The translations under genes and the position numbers were made by a program. Below are positions 8,810 through 16,260 of a stretch of 64,000 bases of DNA, in pieces. Source of the stretch: Segatella buccae ATCC 33574 (GTDB lineage Bacteria; Bacteroidota; Bacteroidia; Bacteroidales; Bacteroidaceae). The stretch covers positions 926,502 through 990,501 of the forward strand of contig NZ_GL586311.1 in assembly GCF_000184945.1 (NCBI RefSeq), in the 5' to 3' direction. Under the pieces are notes generated by a model, which saw only the letters and a list, made by a program, of their open reading frames with translations, had not been told where the DNA came from and made no database searches. Position 1 is the first letter of the stretch, and every line of letters starts with the position of its first letter.

Positions 8810-9273
8810 TTCAGTTCTGTTGCTACCGGTATTTCCCGCTTGATACTCTGTTCAAGCGAAATCAGTGTTTCGGTGCTCACTACGCCGGGTATGCCCTGCA
8901 GTTGGTTGTTGAGCAAGTCCATCAGCTGCTCGTTGTCGCGGGCATAGAGTTTCACGAGCATGGTGTAGGGACCTGTGGTGAAGTGGCATTCCACCACCTC
9001 GGGGATGTTGGCCAACCGCTCCACCACCTCTTTATACATACTGCCGCGTTCAAGGTTGAGCCCCACGTAGGTGCAGGTGGAATATCCGAGACTCTTGGGG
9101 TTGACATCGAAGCCGCTTCCGGTGATGATGCCGTTGGACATCAGGTGCTGCACACGCTGATGGATGGCGGCCCTTGACACGCCGCACTCTGCCGCTACAT
9201 CTTTGAAGGGAATACGGGCGTTCTTGGAAAGGATGCTCAGTATCTTTTTGTCAAGGTTGTCTATTTTGTCCAT
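8806..9273 (-). CDS. Lrp/AsnC family transcriptional regulator
   Basis: A 155-residue regulator with the family's winged helix-turn-helix (residues about 5-55: LDKKILSILSKNARIPFKDVA, VSRAAIHQRVQHL) and a C-terminal RAM ligand-binding domain (about 68-140: GLNLERGS, VVECHFTTGPYTMLVKLYA). Members sense amino acids and often control adjacent genes. It is translationally coupled to the C26-M19 peptidase gene, so peptide or amino-acid supply is the likely signal. Its own promoter is at 9327-9357. Confidence 0.93.
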   Translation of the reverse strand: MDKIDNLDKKILSILSKNARIPFKDVAAECGVSRAAIHQRVQHLMSNGIITGSGFDVNPKSLGYSTCTYVGLNLERGSMYKEVVERLANIPEVVECHFTTGPYTMLVKLYARDNEQLMDLLNNQLQGIPGVVSTETLISLEQSIKREIPVATELK

Positions 9274-9326
9274 GTCTTATTGAAAAGTTGTATGGTTGAG
9301 TATTGGTTGAATTAGCATTTTGATAG

Positions 9327-9357
9327 CAAAAGTAGTCAATTATATCGACTCGGACAA
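9327..9357 (-). promoter_or_regulatory. Promoter of the lrp-type operon
   Basis: Minus-strand TACTTTTG (9327-9334) is preceded, 20 bp away, by TTGT (9354-9357). The -33 part lies directly beside the terminator of the upstream FKBP operon (9361-9393). Confidence 0.6.
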
Positions 9358-9360
9358 CAA

Positions 9361-9393
9361 AATGCGCGAAAATCTTTTTGATTTTCGCGCATT
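9361..9393 (-). terminator. Intrinsic terminator of the FKBP gene cluster
   Basis: Perfect 14-bp arms, AATGCGCGAAAATC (9361-9374) and GATTTTCGCGCATT (9380-9393), with a 5-base loop. On the minus strand the hairpin is followed by TTGTTGT. Confidence 0.8.
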
Positions 9394-9444
9394 CTGTTAT
9401 CTTTTTAACATCTCTCCCGTTTTGCAGGAAAGGCGTCGGGAACA

Positions 9445-10302
9445 TCATTTGCCTGAGATGCCAAGCAGTTCGATGGTGAACACGAGTGTGGCGTAGGGCG
9501 GTATCTTGCCCGAAGGCCGACTGCCGTAGGCGAGATCTTGCGGCACGTAGATTTCCCACTTGCTGCCCACGGGCATCATGGTGAGAGCCTCCGTCCAGCC
9601 TTTAATCACTTGGTCGGCGCGGAACTTGTCGCTCTTTGCGCCCTGATGGTTGGCCGTAGCATCGAACACGGTGCCGTCGGTGAGCCGTCCCTCATAGACG
9701 ACTTCCACCTCGTCGGAGGCCTGTGGCTTGGCCCCTTTGCCCTCTTTGAGCACCTTATACTGCAAGCCGCTCGGCAGCACCTTCACTCCCGGCTTCTTGG
9801 CGTTGGCCTCCAGCCAGCGGTTGCCCGGCCCCATGAGCAGATCCTCTTGATAGGCTTTGGCAGCGGTTTCGGTGAAAATGCTGCGGTCTTTCTTCAAGGC
9901 GGCCTCAAATCCTTCGTTGAAGCGGTCGCTCTTCAGTTTGCCCACGCTGCCCAACATCTGCTCCATGCCGGGGAAGATGCGTTCAGTCACCATCTTGGCA
10001 ATGTTGGTGCCGGCCATGTAGGCAGTGCCTTGCGGAGTTTGTCCCATCTTGAGGGCATCCTCAAACCCGCGTACAAAGTCGGCCATGTAGGCGGTGTCCA
10101 CCTTGAAACTCTGTTGCAGATAGCCTATGAGACCCTCTGTGGCGTTGATGCCTGCGGCATAGCTCAGGGAGTCGTCGTGCGTCATGAGACCCTTCACGGC
10201 CTGTTCGGCCTTCTTGCTTTTCTTGTCTTTCTTCTGTGCCGAGGCTACAGAAAAAGAAGCACTCGCCAAGATGACGAGTGCCAAAATCATGATTTTCTTC
10301 AT
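9445..10302 (-). CDS. FKBP-type peptidyl-prolyl isomerase, exported
   Basis: A 285-residue protein with signal peptide MKKIMILALVILASASFSVA, a lysine-rich linker, an FKBP N-terminal dimerisation domain (about 35-165) and a C-terminal FKBP domain (about 185-283: VLPSGLQYKVLKEGKGAKP, YVPQDLAYGSR, LVFTIELL). It should catalyse proline cis-trans isomerisation and assist folding in the periplasm. The reading frame extends 31 codons upstream of the chosen ATG, but that extension overlaps the neighbouring gene and would bury the signal peptide. Last of three tandem FKBP genes. Confidence 0.9.
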   Translation of the reverse strand: MKKIMILALVILASASFSVASAQKKDKKSKKAEQAVKGLMTHDDSLSYAAGINATEGLIGYLQQSFKVDTAYMADFVRGFEDALKMGQTPQGTAYMAGTNIAKMVTERIFPGMEQMLGSVGKLKSDRFNEGFEAALKKDRSIFTETAAKAYQEDLLMGPGNRWLEANAKKPGVKVLPSGLQYKVLKEGKGAKPQASDEVEVVYEGRLTDGTVFDATANHQGAKSDKFRADQVIKGWTEALTMMPVGSKWEIYVPQDLAYGSRPSGKIPPYATLVFTIELLGISGK

Positions 10303-10369
10303 GCGTTGTCTTATACTGGTTTCTTTCAGCTTCTCCCACTCTCCATGCGAAGGTGGGAGAGAGTGGCGT

Positions 10370-11242
10370 TTACTTGCCGGCCGAAATGAGTTCAATCTTG
10401 AAAATCAGTGCCGAGAAAGGCTTGATGTCGCCCTGCTCGCGTTCGCCGTAGGCCAGTTCTTGGGGAATGTAAACCTCCCACACGGAGCCTGCGGGCATGT
10501 GTACCAGTGCGTCGGTCCAGCCCTTGATCACCTGATTGGCGCGCAACTCAACGGGTTGGCCGCGCTTGTAGGAGCTGTCGAACACCTTGCCGTCGATGAG
10601 TCTGCCCTCATAGTTCACCTTCACATTGGAAGTGTCTGTGGGGATGGGGCCGTTGCCCTCTTTGATCACTTTATACTGAACGCCTGAAGGCAGTGTCTTC
10701 ACACCCGGTTTCTTGGCGTTGGCAGCAAGCCACTTCACACCTGCCTCCTTGTTGGCACCATACTGCTTCTCCATGTTCTTCGACTTGATGAGCTGCATCT
10801 TCTCCTGTGCCACGCGCTGTGCGTCTTCCACGGTCATGAGACCTTTCTTGCCCGTTGTGCCGGTCACGAAACCTGCCATGAAGTTTTTCAGCGAGATGGT
10901 CTTGGTAGAGTCGTCACCGAACACTTCGTGGTTGATGCCCTTCACCATCTGGTTGGAGATTTGCTGGCCTATCTGTATGCCTGCATAGTAGGCGGCTTTC
11001 TTCTTGTCGTCGCCTGCGTTGGCACCGTCGTTCAGACCCTTGATGAAGTCGTCGATGTAAGCCGTGTCCACGCCCATGCGTTCCACCATGAATTCCTTGA
11101 GGCCCTGTGTCTGCGACAGACCCATGGCATAGCTCAGCGTGTCTACATCGGTCTTGAGATCGGCCTTCGGTGTTGAGTTGCCGCAACCCACGAAAGTGGC
11201 GGCGGAGATAGCCATTGCGGCTACGAAAAACAGTTTTTTCAT
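10370..11242 (-). CDS. FKBP-type peptidyl-prolyl isomerase lipoprotein
   Basis: A 290-residue lipoprotein with lipobox TFVGC (acylated Cys20), an N-terminal FKBP dimer domain and a C-terminal FKBP catalytic domain (about 195-288: TLPSGVQYKVIKEGNGPIP, PQELAYGER, LIFKIELI). Middle member of the FKBP trio, 67 bp from the next gene. The lipid anchor gives it a membrane location distinct from the soluble exported and cytoplasmic paralogues on either side. Confidence 0.92.
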   Translation of the reverse strand: MKKLFFVAAMAISAATFVGCGNSTPKADLKTDVDTLSYAMGLSQTQGLKEFMVERMGVDTAYIDDFIKGLNDGANAGDDKKKAAYYAGIQIGQQISNQMVKGINHEVFGDDSTKTISLKNFMAGFVTGTTGKKGLMTVEDAQRVAQEKMQLIKSKNMEKQYGANKEAGVKWLAANAKKPGVKTLPSGVQYKVIKEGNGPIPTDTSNVKVNYEGRLIDGKVFDSSYKRGQPVELRANQVIKGWTDALVHMPAGSVWEVYIPQELAYGEREQGDIKPFSALIFKIELISAGK

Positions 11243-11370
11243 TGCTATAAATTTATTTGTTTTTGGATTTCCATTTTATTTCCCTGAGTTGTTCTGCGTT
11301 TTTCCTTGCTTCGAACTTTGAGTTATAGGCCCCGCTCTCCCCGGTGGGGGAAAGGCGGGAAACGGCTGTG

Positions 11371-11952
11371 CTACTTCACCTTGACGAGTTCCACGTCGAA
11401 GATGAGTGTGGCGTAGGGCGGGATGTTCTGCCCTGCCCCCTGTGCGCCGTAGGCCAGATGGTAGGGGATGAAGAAGCGGTATTTGGCCCCCTCCTGCATG
11501 AGTTGCAGACCCTCGGTCCAGCCCTTGATCACCTGATTGAGACCAAACGTGGCCGTCTGTCCGCGCTTGTAGGAACTGTCGAACACCTGTCCGTTGATGA
11601 GCGTGCCCTCGTAGTGGCATTCCACTTGGTCGGTGGCCGACGGCTTGTTGCCGTTGCCCTCGCGCAGCACTTGGTATTGCAGCCCGGAAGGGAGCACCAC
11701 CACGCCCTCCTTCTTGCCGTTCTCGGCAAGGAAGTTCTCGCCCTCGGCCTTGGCATTCTTGGCCTGTTCCTCGGATTTTCTCTGAAAGAAGTCCTGCACA
11801 ATCATCTGTGCTTCCTGCTCGTCGAGCTGCAGCCGGCCGGATATGGCGTCCTTGATGGCCTGCCCGAAGTCGTCGGTGTTTATATCTGTTGCGCCCATTT
11901 GCGCGAGCTGTCGGCCGATGCCGATGCCCAAAGCGTAGCTTACTTTGTCCAT
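11371..11952 (-). CDS. FKBP-type peptidyl-prolyl isomerase, cytoplasmic
   Basis: A 193-residue protein with no signal peptide (starts MDKVSYALG). It has the FKBP N-terminal helical domain (1-90) and catalytic domain (about 95-192: VLPSGLQYQVLREGNG, GWTEGLQLM, PYHLAYGAQ, LIFDVELVKVK). First gene of the FKBP cluster, behind a clear promoter at 11996-12025. The three proteins share domain order but differ in location signals, which points to duplication followed by re-targeting. Confidence 0.92.
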   Translation of the reverse strand: MDKVSYALGIGIGRQLAQMGATDINTDDFGQAIKDAISGRLQLDEQEAQMIVQDFFQRKSEEQAKNAKAEGENFLAENGKKEGVVVLPSGLQYQVLREGNGNKPSATDQVECHYEGTLINGQVFDSSYKRGQTATFGLNQVIKGWTEGLQLMQEGAKYRFFIPYHLAYGAQGAGQNIPPYATLIFDVELVKVK

Positions 11953-11995
11953 TGAATTGTTGTCTATTATAATAATGTATGTTTTAAAACAAATG

Positions 11996-12025
11996 CAAAG
12001 ATAGCATTTTTATTAGTTGTAGCAA
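11996..12025 (-). promoter_or_regulatory. Promoter of the FKBP cluster
   Basis: Minus-strand TATCTTTG (11996-12003) with TTG (12023-12025) 19 bp upstream, about 45 bp before the first FKBP start codon. Confidence 0.65.
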
Positions 12026-12253
12026 CCTTTATAACGAAAAAAAACACTATTTTTGTGGAAAATGGGGGGCGTTTCGGGGAATTGAGAGGAGTTGGGGAGT
12101 GAAAGGGAGTCGAGGGAGTCGGGACAACGGCGTTGATCCTTCGAGGCTTTTATGAAGCGAAATGAACGGTTGCCCTTTTCCGCATGGCCTTTATTCAGCC
12201 TGTTCCCGCGCTTCCCATCCTCATCAAGGTGTGAACGGATAAAAACAAGGATT

Positions 12254-12955
12254 ATGAAGAAAATCGTATTTTTGACGGGTGCCGGAATGTCGGTGGAGAG
12301 CGGTTTCAAGACCTTCCGCGGCAACGACGGGTTGTGGGAGAACTATCCTGTGGAGCAGGTGGCCACGCACGAGGGGTGGGAGGCTGACCCCACATTGGTG
12401 ACTAATTTCTACAACATGTTGCGCAAGAAACTCTATGCCGCGTCACCCAACGAGGGGCACCGGCTTATCAGCGGGTTGGAGAAAGACTTCGAGGTGACGG
12501 TTGTCACGCAGAATGTGGACAACCTGCACGAGAAGGCCGGCAGTTCGCATGTGATTCATCTTCACGGCGAACTCGCGAAGGTGTGCTCCAGCCGCGACCC
12601 TTACGACAGCCGGTATGTCATCGAACTGCCCGAAGACCACTGCGAGGTGGAGCCCGGTACCAAGGCCGGCGACGGCTCGTTGCTGCGCCCGTTTATCGTC
12701 TTTTTCGGCGAGAGTGTGCCCATGATGGAGCCTGCCATCGAAGCCACCCGGCAGGCCGACTTCTTTGTCATCATCGGCACGTCGCTCAATGTCTATCCCG
12801 CCGCCGGCCTTGTACGCTATGTCAAGCCCGGTGTCCCCATCCGCCTCATCGATCCCAACCCCGTGGGTTCGGGCGGTTATCGCGACATTGTACACATCGC
12901 CAAGGGTGCGAGCGAGGGCATGAGGGAGCTGGTGAAAGAGTTGGCAGGGGAGTAG
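12254..12955 (+). CDS. Sirtuin NAD-dependent protein deacylase
   Basis: A 233-residue SIR2-family protein that uses NAD to remove acyl groups from lysines. Visible motifs are LTGAGMSVESG (residues 8-17), FRG, TQNVDNLHEKAGS (85-97), HLHGE with catalytic His104, FFGE and IIGTSLNVYPAAGL. The small domain has only two Cys (near 111 and in EDHCEVE) in place of the usual four zinc ligands, so the zinc site looks absent. The reading frame runs back to 12152, but the ATG at 12254 gives the normal bacterial sirtuin N-terminus (MKKIVFLTGAG). Followed by its own terminator. Confidence 0.92.
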   Translation: MKKIVFLTGAGMSVESGFKTFRGNDGLWENYPVEQVATHEGWEADPTLVTNFYNMLRKKLYAASPNEGHRLISGLEKDFEVTVVTQNVDNLHEKAGSSHVIHLHGELAKVCSSRDPYDSRYVIELPEDHCEVEPGTKAGDGSLLRPFIVFFGESVPMMEPAIEATRQADFFVIIGTSLNVYPAAGLVRYVKPGVPIRLIDPNPVGSGGYRDIVHIAKGASEGMRELVKELAGE

Positions 12956-13007
12956 CGAGAAGCCTTTTCGCTTTCGGGCAATAGGGCCTGTGGCTGCCTG
13001 CTTCATG

Positions 13008-13037
13008 GCGGACAGGGTGTCCTTTGTCCGCTTTTTT
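13008..13037 (+). terminator. Intrinsic terminator of the sirtuin gene
   Basis: GCGGACA (13008-13014) pairs with TGTCCGC (13025-13031), followed by TTTTTT. Confidence 0.75.
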
Positions 13038-13046
13038 CCTGTTACA

Positions 13047-13376
13047 TTTGGTTTTTCGTCATTTTCTTGCTATCTTTGCATGAGCAAGGGAAGCACGCAA
13101 GTGTTTCCCTTTTTTTGATTACCAATCCACCAACGGCCCCCCAACCCCCTGAAGGGGGCTTTTCCGGGCCAAGTGGCTTTGCTAAACGGGCTTTTCGAGG
13201 TTGTCGTTCGGCCCGAATGAGCTTCTGAGTGTGGCTCTTTTGCAAGGTCGTTTGGGCCGAGTGAGAAAATCGATGGGGCTAATAGGGCTGATAAGACGAG
13301 TATAGCCGGTGTGGGAAATGGCTGTGGAAAAATCTCGTGTAAGGCTTTTTCGAAAGATTTAATAGTTTGTGCTATA
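13047..13376 (+). repeat. Promoter-hairpin dispersed element, copy A
   Basis: About 330 bp shared with copies at 41774-42102 (minus), 51898-52240 and 61174-61503. The conserved 5' part holds TTTG-N20-TATCTTTG and a terminator-like hairpin, then TGATTACCAATCCACC. The middle carries variable blocks related to CGGGCCGAATGAGCTTCTGA and GGCCCTTTTGCAA. The conserved 3' part runs from GAGAAAATCGATGGGGCTAA to CGAAAGATTTAATAGT. No credible protein is encoded. The base composition of the 3' part is more AT-rich than neighbouring genes. Confidence 0.85.
13071..13116 (+). ncRNA. Candidate tiny self-terminated RNA unit, copy A
   Basis: The TATCTTTG -7 box (13071-13078, with TTTG at 13047-13050) is followed by stem AAGGGAAGCAC (13086-13096), GCAA tetraloop and GTGTTTCCCTT (13101-13111), then a run of seven T (13110-13116). 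A transcript would be only about 30-35 nt. That it is made as an RNA is inference. Confidence 0.4.
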
Positions 13377-13430
13377 TATGGCCTTGGCCCTCAAGAGCCC
13401 TCAAAGAGACCCCAAAAGAGCCCTCTAAGA

Positions 13431-13508
13431 GACCCCCAACCCCCTAAAGGGGGCTTACCTTCCTGCGAACAGATAGATGGCAAAGCCCCCTTTAGGGGGT
13501 TGGGGGTC
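13431..13508. repeat. Inverted-repeat element with conserved 28-bp loop, copy 1
   Basis: Perfect 25-bp arms (13431-13455 and 13484-13508; core CCCCCTAAAGGGGG) enclose a 28-bp spacer. The same spacer, reverse-complemented with three changes, sits between identical arms at 26848-26925. The upstream bases 13383-13430 repeat AAGAG-CCCTC words. The element ends directly at the remnant of a lipoprotein gene. Confidence 0.85.
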
Positions 13509-13515
13509 TTTTTAG

Positions 13516-13818
13516 TTTGCAGGGAGCTCTTGTGCAATTTATCCTACGGTGTCGAGGTTTGCAAGGGAGCCCGTCAAACTTGGTATGACCAAATCGGAAG
13601 TCGTTGCTAAAATGGGTACTCCTTTCCGCACGGATACTTATATGGAAGGTGAGAAACATATAGATGTGTTATATTATAAGGAGAATCTTCGTGTAGGAGT
13701 TACCCCATACGATGTCACAACCACGCTGCTGTTTGAAGACGGAATCTTAAAGAGCATCAAACAAGATGACAAATTGCTACAAGAGAATAGTGTGAAAGTG
13801 GACATTGACAAAAAGTAA
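13516..13818 (+). pseudogene. 5'-truncated small lipoprotein (SmpA/BamE-like fold)
   Basis: The frame reads FAGSSCAIYPTVSRF from 13516, which looks like the end of a lipoprotein signal with lipobox AGSSC. It continues with KLGMTKSEVVAKMGTPFRTD, the helix pattern typical of SmpA/BamE-like small lipoproteins, to a stop at 13818. An in-frame TAG (13513-13515) right after the inverted-repeat element removes the signal-peptide start. A GTG at 13549 could start an 89-residue cytoplasmic remnant, but the family needs its lipid anchor. I read this as a gene that lost its 5' end to the repeat. Family assignment is by pattern only. Confidence 0.55.
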
Positions 13819-14028
13819 GGGTTGGAAGAAAAAAGTCTTAATCCTTCGATTATAACTCATGGCATCCGAGCTATGACAAGTCTGTAAAAACCGAAAATGT
13901 TCGGTTTTGGCTTGATATGGATCAAGAATACGGCTGCTTATCGCAGAAAATCTTATACAGATATATTTTGTTTAATGGGGATTTGTACATTTGCGTACAT
14001 ATCTATAACTAAAAATGATGCAATAATT

Positions 14029-14403
14029 ATGTTTGGGAAAATGTACAGAATGCTCTCAATCACCCTTTTAGTGTTGACATTGTCGGCATGTGATAAGGAT
14101 GAGGATTACATAGCAGAGCAAAATAGAGAGGTTGAAATCTATTATAAAGTGACGTGTAACAACCCAATTGCACATGTATATGTGTGGGGTGGCGGTACAA
14201 AGCGTACACCAGAAGTTATTATAGGGAGTTGGGAAACGACTTTTGTCACAAAGAACTATTTTGTCGGTGTTGAAATAGAATGCCAAGACGACCCCCTTGC
14301 AACCGTGACTTGTGAAATGTATGCAGATGGAAAACTCTTAGGTAAAGAATCCGAATATCGGAGAATAAAAACAAGTTATCGAATTAAAGGTAAAGGAAAC
14401 TAA
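14029..14403 (+). CDS. Small lipoprotein of unknown function
   Basis: About 124 residues starting MFGKMYRM, with hydrophobic segment MLSITLLVLTLSAC and lipobox LSAC followed by DKDED. The mature part is short and beta-rich (EIYYKVTC, HVYVWGGG, TYRIKGKGN-like end). I do not recognise a family. Starts at 14029, 14041 or 14050 are all possible. A -7-like TACATTTG box lies at 13986-13993. This gene and its truncated neighbour have lower GC content than the surrounding core genes, which suggests an accessory patch. Confidence 0.65.
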   Translation: MFGKMYRMLSITLLVLTLSACDKDEDYIAEQNREVEIYYKVTCNNPIAHVYVWGGGTKRTPEVIIGSWETTFVTKNYFVGVEIECQDDPLATVTCEMYADGKLLGKESEYRRIKTSYRIKGKGN

Positions 14404-14522
14404 GGTGTAAGGGCAGGGGATTGGTCTCCTGCCCTTTCTTGTTATTTCCCGTTTAGACATAGCTGCGTCCTCTTGACATAAATCAAGAAACGGCTGTTCT
14501 TTGTCCGAATCCACGTCCGGAA

Positions 14523-14554
14523 TTTGCCCGTTTGTGGGGCAATGCCTACCTTTG
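14523..14554 (+). promoter_or_regulatory. Promoter TTTG-N20-TACCTTTG before a 29-residue peptide gene
   Basis: TTTG (14523-14526) and TACCTTTG (14547-14554) are separated by exactly 20 bp, matching the consensus. The next ATG, at 14588, opens a small hydrophobic reading frame. Confidence 0.65.
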
Positions 14555-14587
14555 CGCCCTATCATCAAGTGAAAAGATAATCGGAAC

Positions 14588-14677
14588 ATGGATCAGGAGA
14601 CTATCATCATGCTTGCGTGGGTGGCCGTGGCTACACTTTTGAGCGTTGTGGCCTTGGTGAATACCAAGATTGATTAA
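14588..14677 (+). CDS. 29-residue single-span membrane peptide
   Basis: The frame encodes a 29-residue peptide: MDQETIIMLAWVAVATLLSV followed by VALVNTKID and TAA. It has one continuous hydrophobic segment (residues 6-24), an acidic N-terminal tip and a KID tail, as small membrane peptides do. A consensus promoter (14523-14554) would start transcription about 25-30 bp upstream. It lies in an otherwise gene-free gap between two lipoprotein genes. No family is recognised. Whether it is translated is not shown by sequence alone. Confidence 0.5.
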   Translation: MDQETIIMLAWVAVATLLSVVALVNTKID

Positions 14678-14765
14678 ATCACTAAACAAACTTAAAAAAC
14701 ACGCTTTTAAACCATAATTTGTATAATAAAGCACTCGAAAAACATGGTTTTCGGATAATTCTGCG

Positions 14766-14773
14766 TAAATTTG
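14766..14773 (+). promoter_or_regulatory. -7 box (TAAATTTG) for the DUF6242 gene
   Basis: TAAATTTG at 14766-14773, preceded by TAATTCTGCG, lies about 105 bp before the gene. The same local pattern precedes the PL11 lyase gene at 61880-61887. Confidence 0.5.
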
Positions 14774-14880
14774 TAGCCAAAAAATTGCCGATTGATGCCG
14801 TCTGGCGGTGGGTTGGTGTCGTTTTGTCCGCTCCCGCCATGCTTTCATCTTGTGCAGCTGAAAACTATAATTAGAGTGTA

Positions 14881-16239
14881 ATGAAAAGAAAGTTAGCATC
14901 TTTCACCCTCATGCTTGCATCCCTCCTCGCGTTGTCTTCGTGCCTGAACGACGATGACAAGGAGACCACGTATTATCACGACACGGCGGTCACGGCTTTC
15001 ACGCTGGGCACGCTCAAATACCACCGGGTGACGACATTGGCCAATGGGAAAACCGTGGCCAAGGACACTGTGCATGCCGGCAGTTCTTACGCCTTCAGCA
15101 TTGATCAGGCCAAAGGGCTCATCTACAATCCCGACTCGCTGCCTTACGGAGTGAACGCCTCCAAGGTCACGGCCACTATCGTGGCCAAAAACGGGGGTGT
15201 GATAGCTGTCAAGAATGTGAACAACGACTCGCTGAAATATTATCGCAGCACCGACTCCATCGACTTCTCGCAGCCGCGGGAGATACGGGTGTTCAATACC
15301 GACTACTCGGCCTACCGCAGTTACACCGTCAAAGTGAACGTACACAGGCAGCGCGCCGACGAACTGGTGTGGCAAGACCACGGCGTGCAGGCCGCTTTCC
15401 AAGGACAGGCAGGGCTGAAGGCCGTGGCCTGCGGCGATCGCCTGTTTGTGTTCACGCCCTCCGGTATCTACCGCTCTGCTCTCACCGACGGCAAGAGTTG
15501 GACGGCTGCCACGCCCAATATCAGCCTTTCTGCCACGGCCTATCTTAATGTGGCAGCCAAAGGCGGTGTGCTCTATCTGTTTGACAACGGCACCCTCTAT
15601 ACCGGTATCGACGGCGACACGTGGACAGCTGTAAGCACGCCTGCCATCACCCGTCTGCTCGGGGCCACCACCACGCGCCTCTATGCCTACACGGCTACGG
15701 GTATGGCCGTGTCGGCCGACAACGGACTTACGTGGACAGCCGATGCGCTTGACACTGATGCCTCGTGCCTGCCGGCGGAAAACATCAGCTTCGTGACGAT
15801 GCCATCGCTCACCAACGACAGCACCGACCGGGCCACGCTCGTGGGAAACAATGCCGCCGTGAGCACCAAGCATGGCGTGGTGTGGACGAAGTATGTGGAA
15901 TATGGCCGCTACTCCGAGAACCAGCCGTGGAGCTACTTGGCCAGTACGGCTGCCGACACCCTGCAGGTTCCCTATCTGTCACAGATGGGGGTGGTGAACT
16001 ATGCGGGAAGGCTCGAAGCCCTCGGCAGCGACAACCGCTTCCACCGTTCCATCGACGGCGGACTCACGTGGAAGACCGATACCACTACACTTGTGCCGGC
16101 CCGGTTGACCGGTGTGTTTGCACTGGCCAAAGACAGCGACAACTGGCTGTGGATAGTGGATGCCGCTACGGGCCGTGTGTGGAAAGGCCGTCACAACAGC
16201 CAAGGATGGCGCAAGGAACAGAACAATTTCACCGAGTAG
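14881..16239 (+). CDS. DUF6242 family lipoprotein
   Basis: A 452-residue lipoprotein with signal MKRKLASFTLMLASLLALSSC (lipobox LSSC, Cys21) and an acidic NDDDKE stretch after the Cys. The first 150 residues form an Ig-like or cadherin-like region. The rest repeats sialidase or propeller-type strands (SADNGLTWT, SIDGGLTWK), which matches DUF6242 proteins of Bacteroidales. The role is unknown. It leads a run into DUF6089, uppS and bamA, which hints at a surface or envelope-assembly role. Confidence 0.85.
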   Translation: MKRKLASFTLMLASLLALSSCLNDDDKETTYYHDTAVTAFTLGTLKYHRVTTLANGKTVAKDTVHAGSSYAFSIDQAKGLIYNPDSLPYGVNASKVTATIVAKNGGVIAVKNVNNDSLKYYRSTDSIDFSQPREIRVFNTDYSAYRSYTVKVNVHRQRADELVWQDHGVQAAFQGQAGLKAVACGDRLFVFTPSGIYRSALTDGKSWTAATPNISLSATAYLNVAAKGGVLYLFDNGTLYTGIDGDTWTAVSTPAITRLLGATTTRLYAYTATGMAVSADNGLTWTADALDTDASCLPAENISFVTMPSLTNDSTDRATLVGNNAAVSTKHGVVWTKYVEYGRYSENQPWSYLASTAADTLQVPYLSQMGVVNYAGRLEALGSDNRFHRSIDGGLTWKTDTTTLVPARLTGVFALAKDSDNWLWIVDAATGRVWKGRHNSQGWRKEQNNFTE

Positions 16240-16260
16240 ACATCTTCAAAAGCCATTCCC

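Noticed and set aside
13042..13245. Frames such as MQKSHTQKLIRAERQ in repeat copies A, B and D
   Set aside because: They run antisense across the promoter-hairpin module and vary with the DNA repeat. Conservation follows RNA pairing, not codons.
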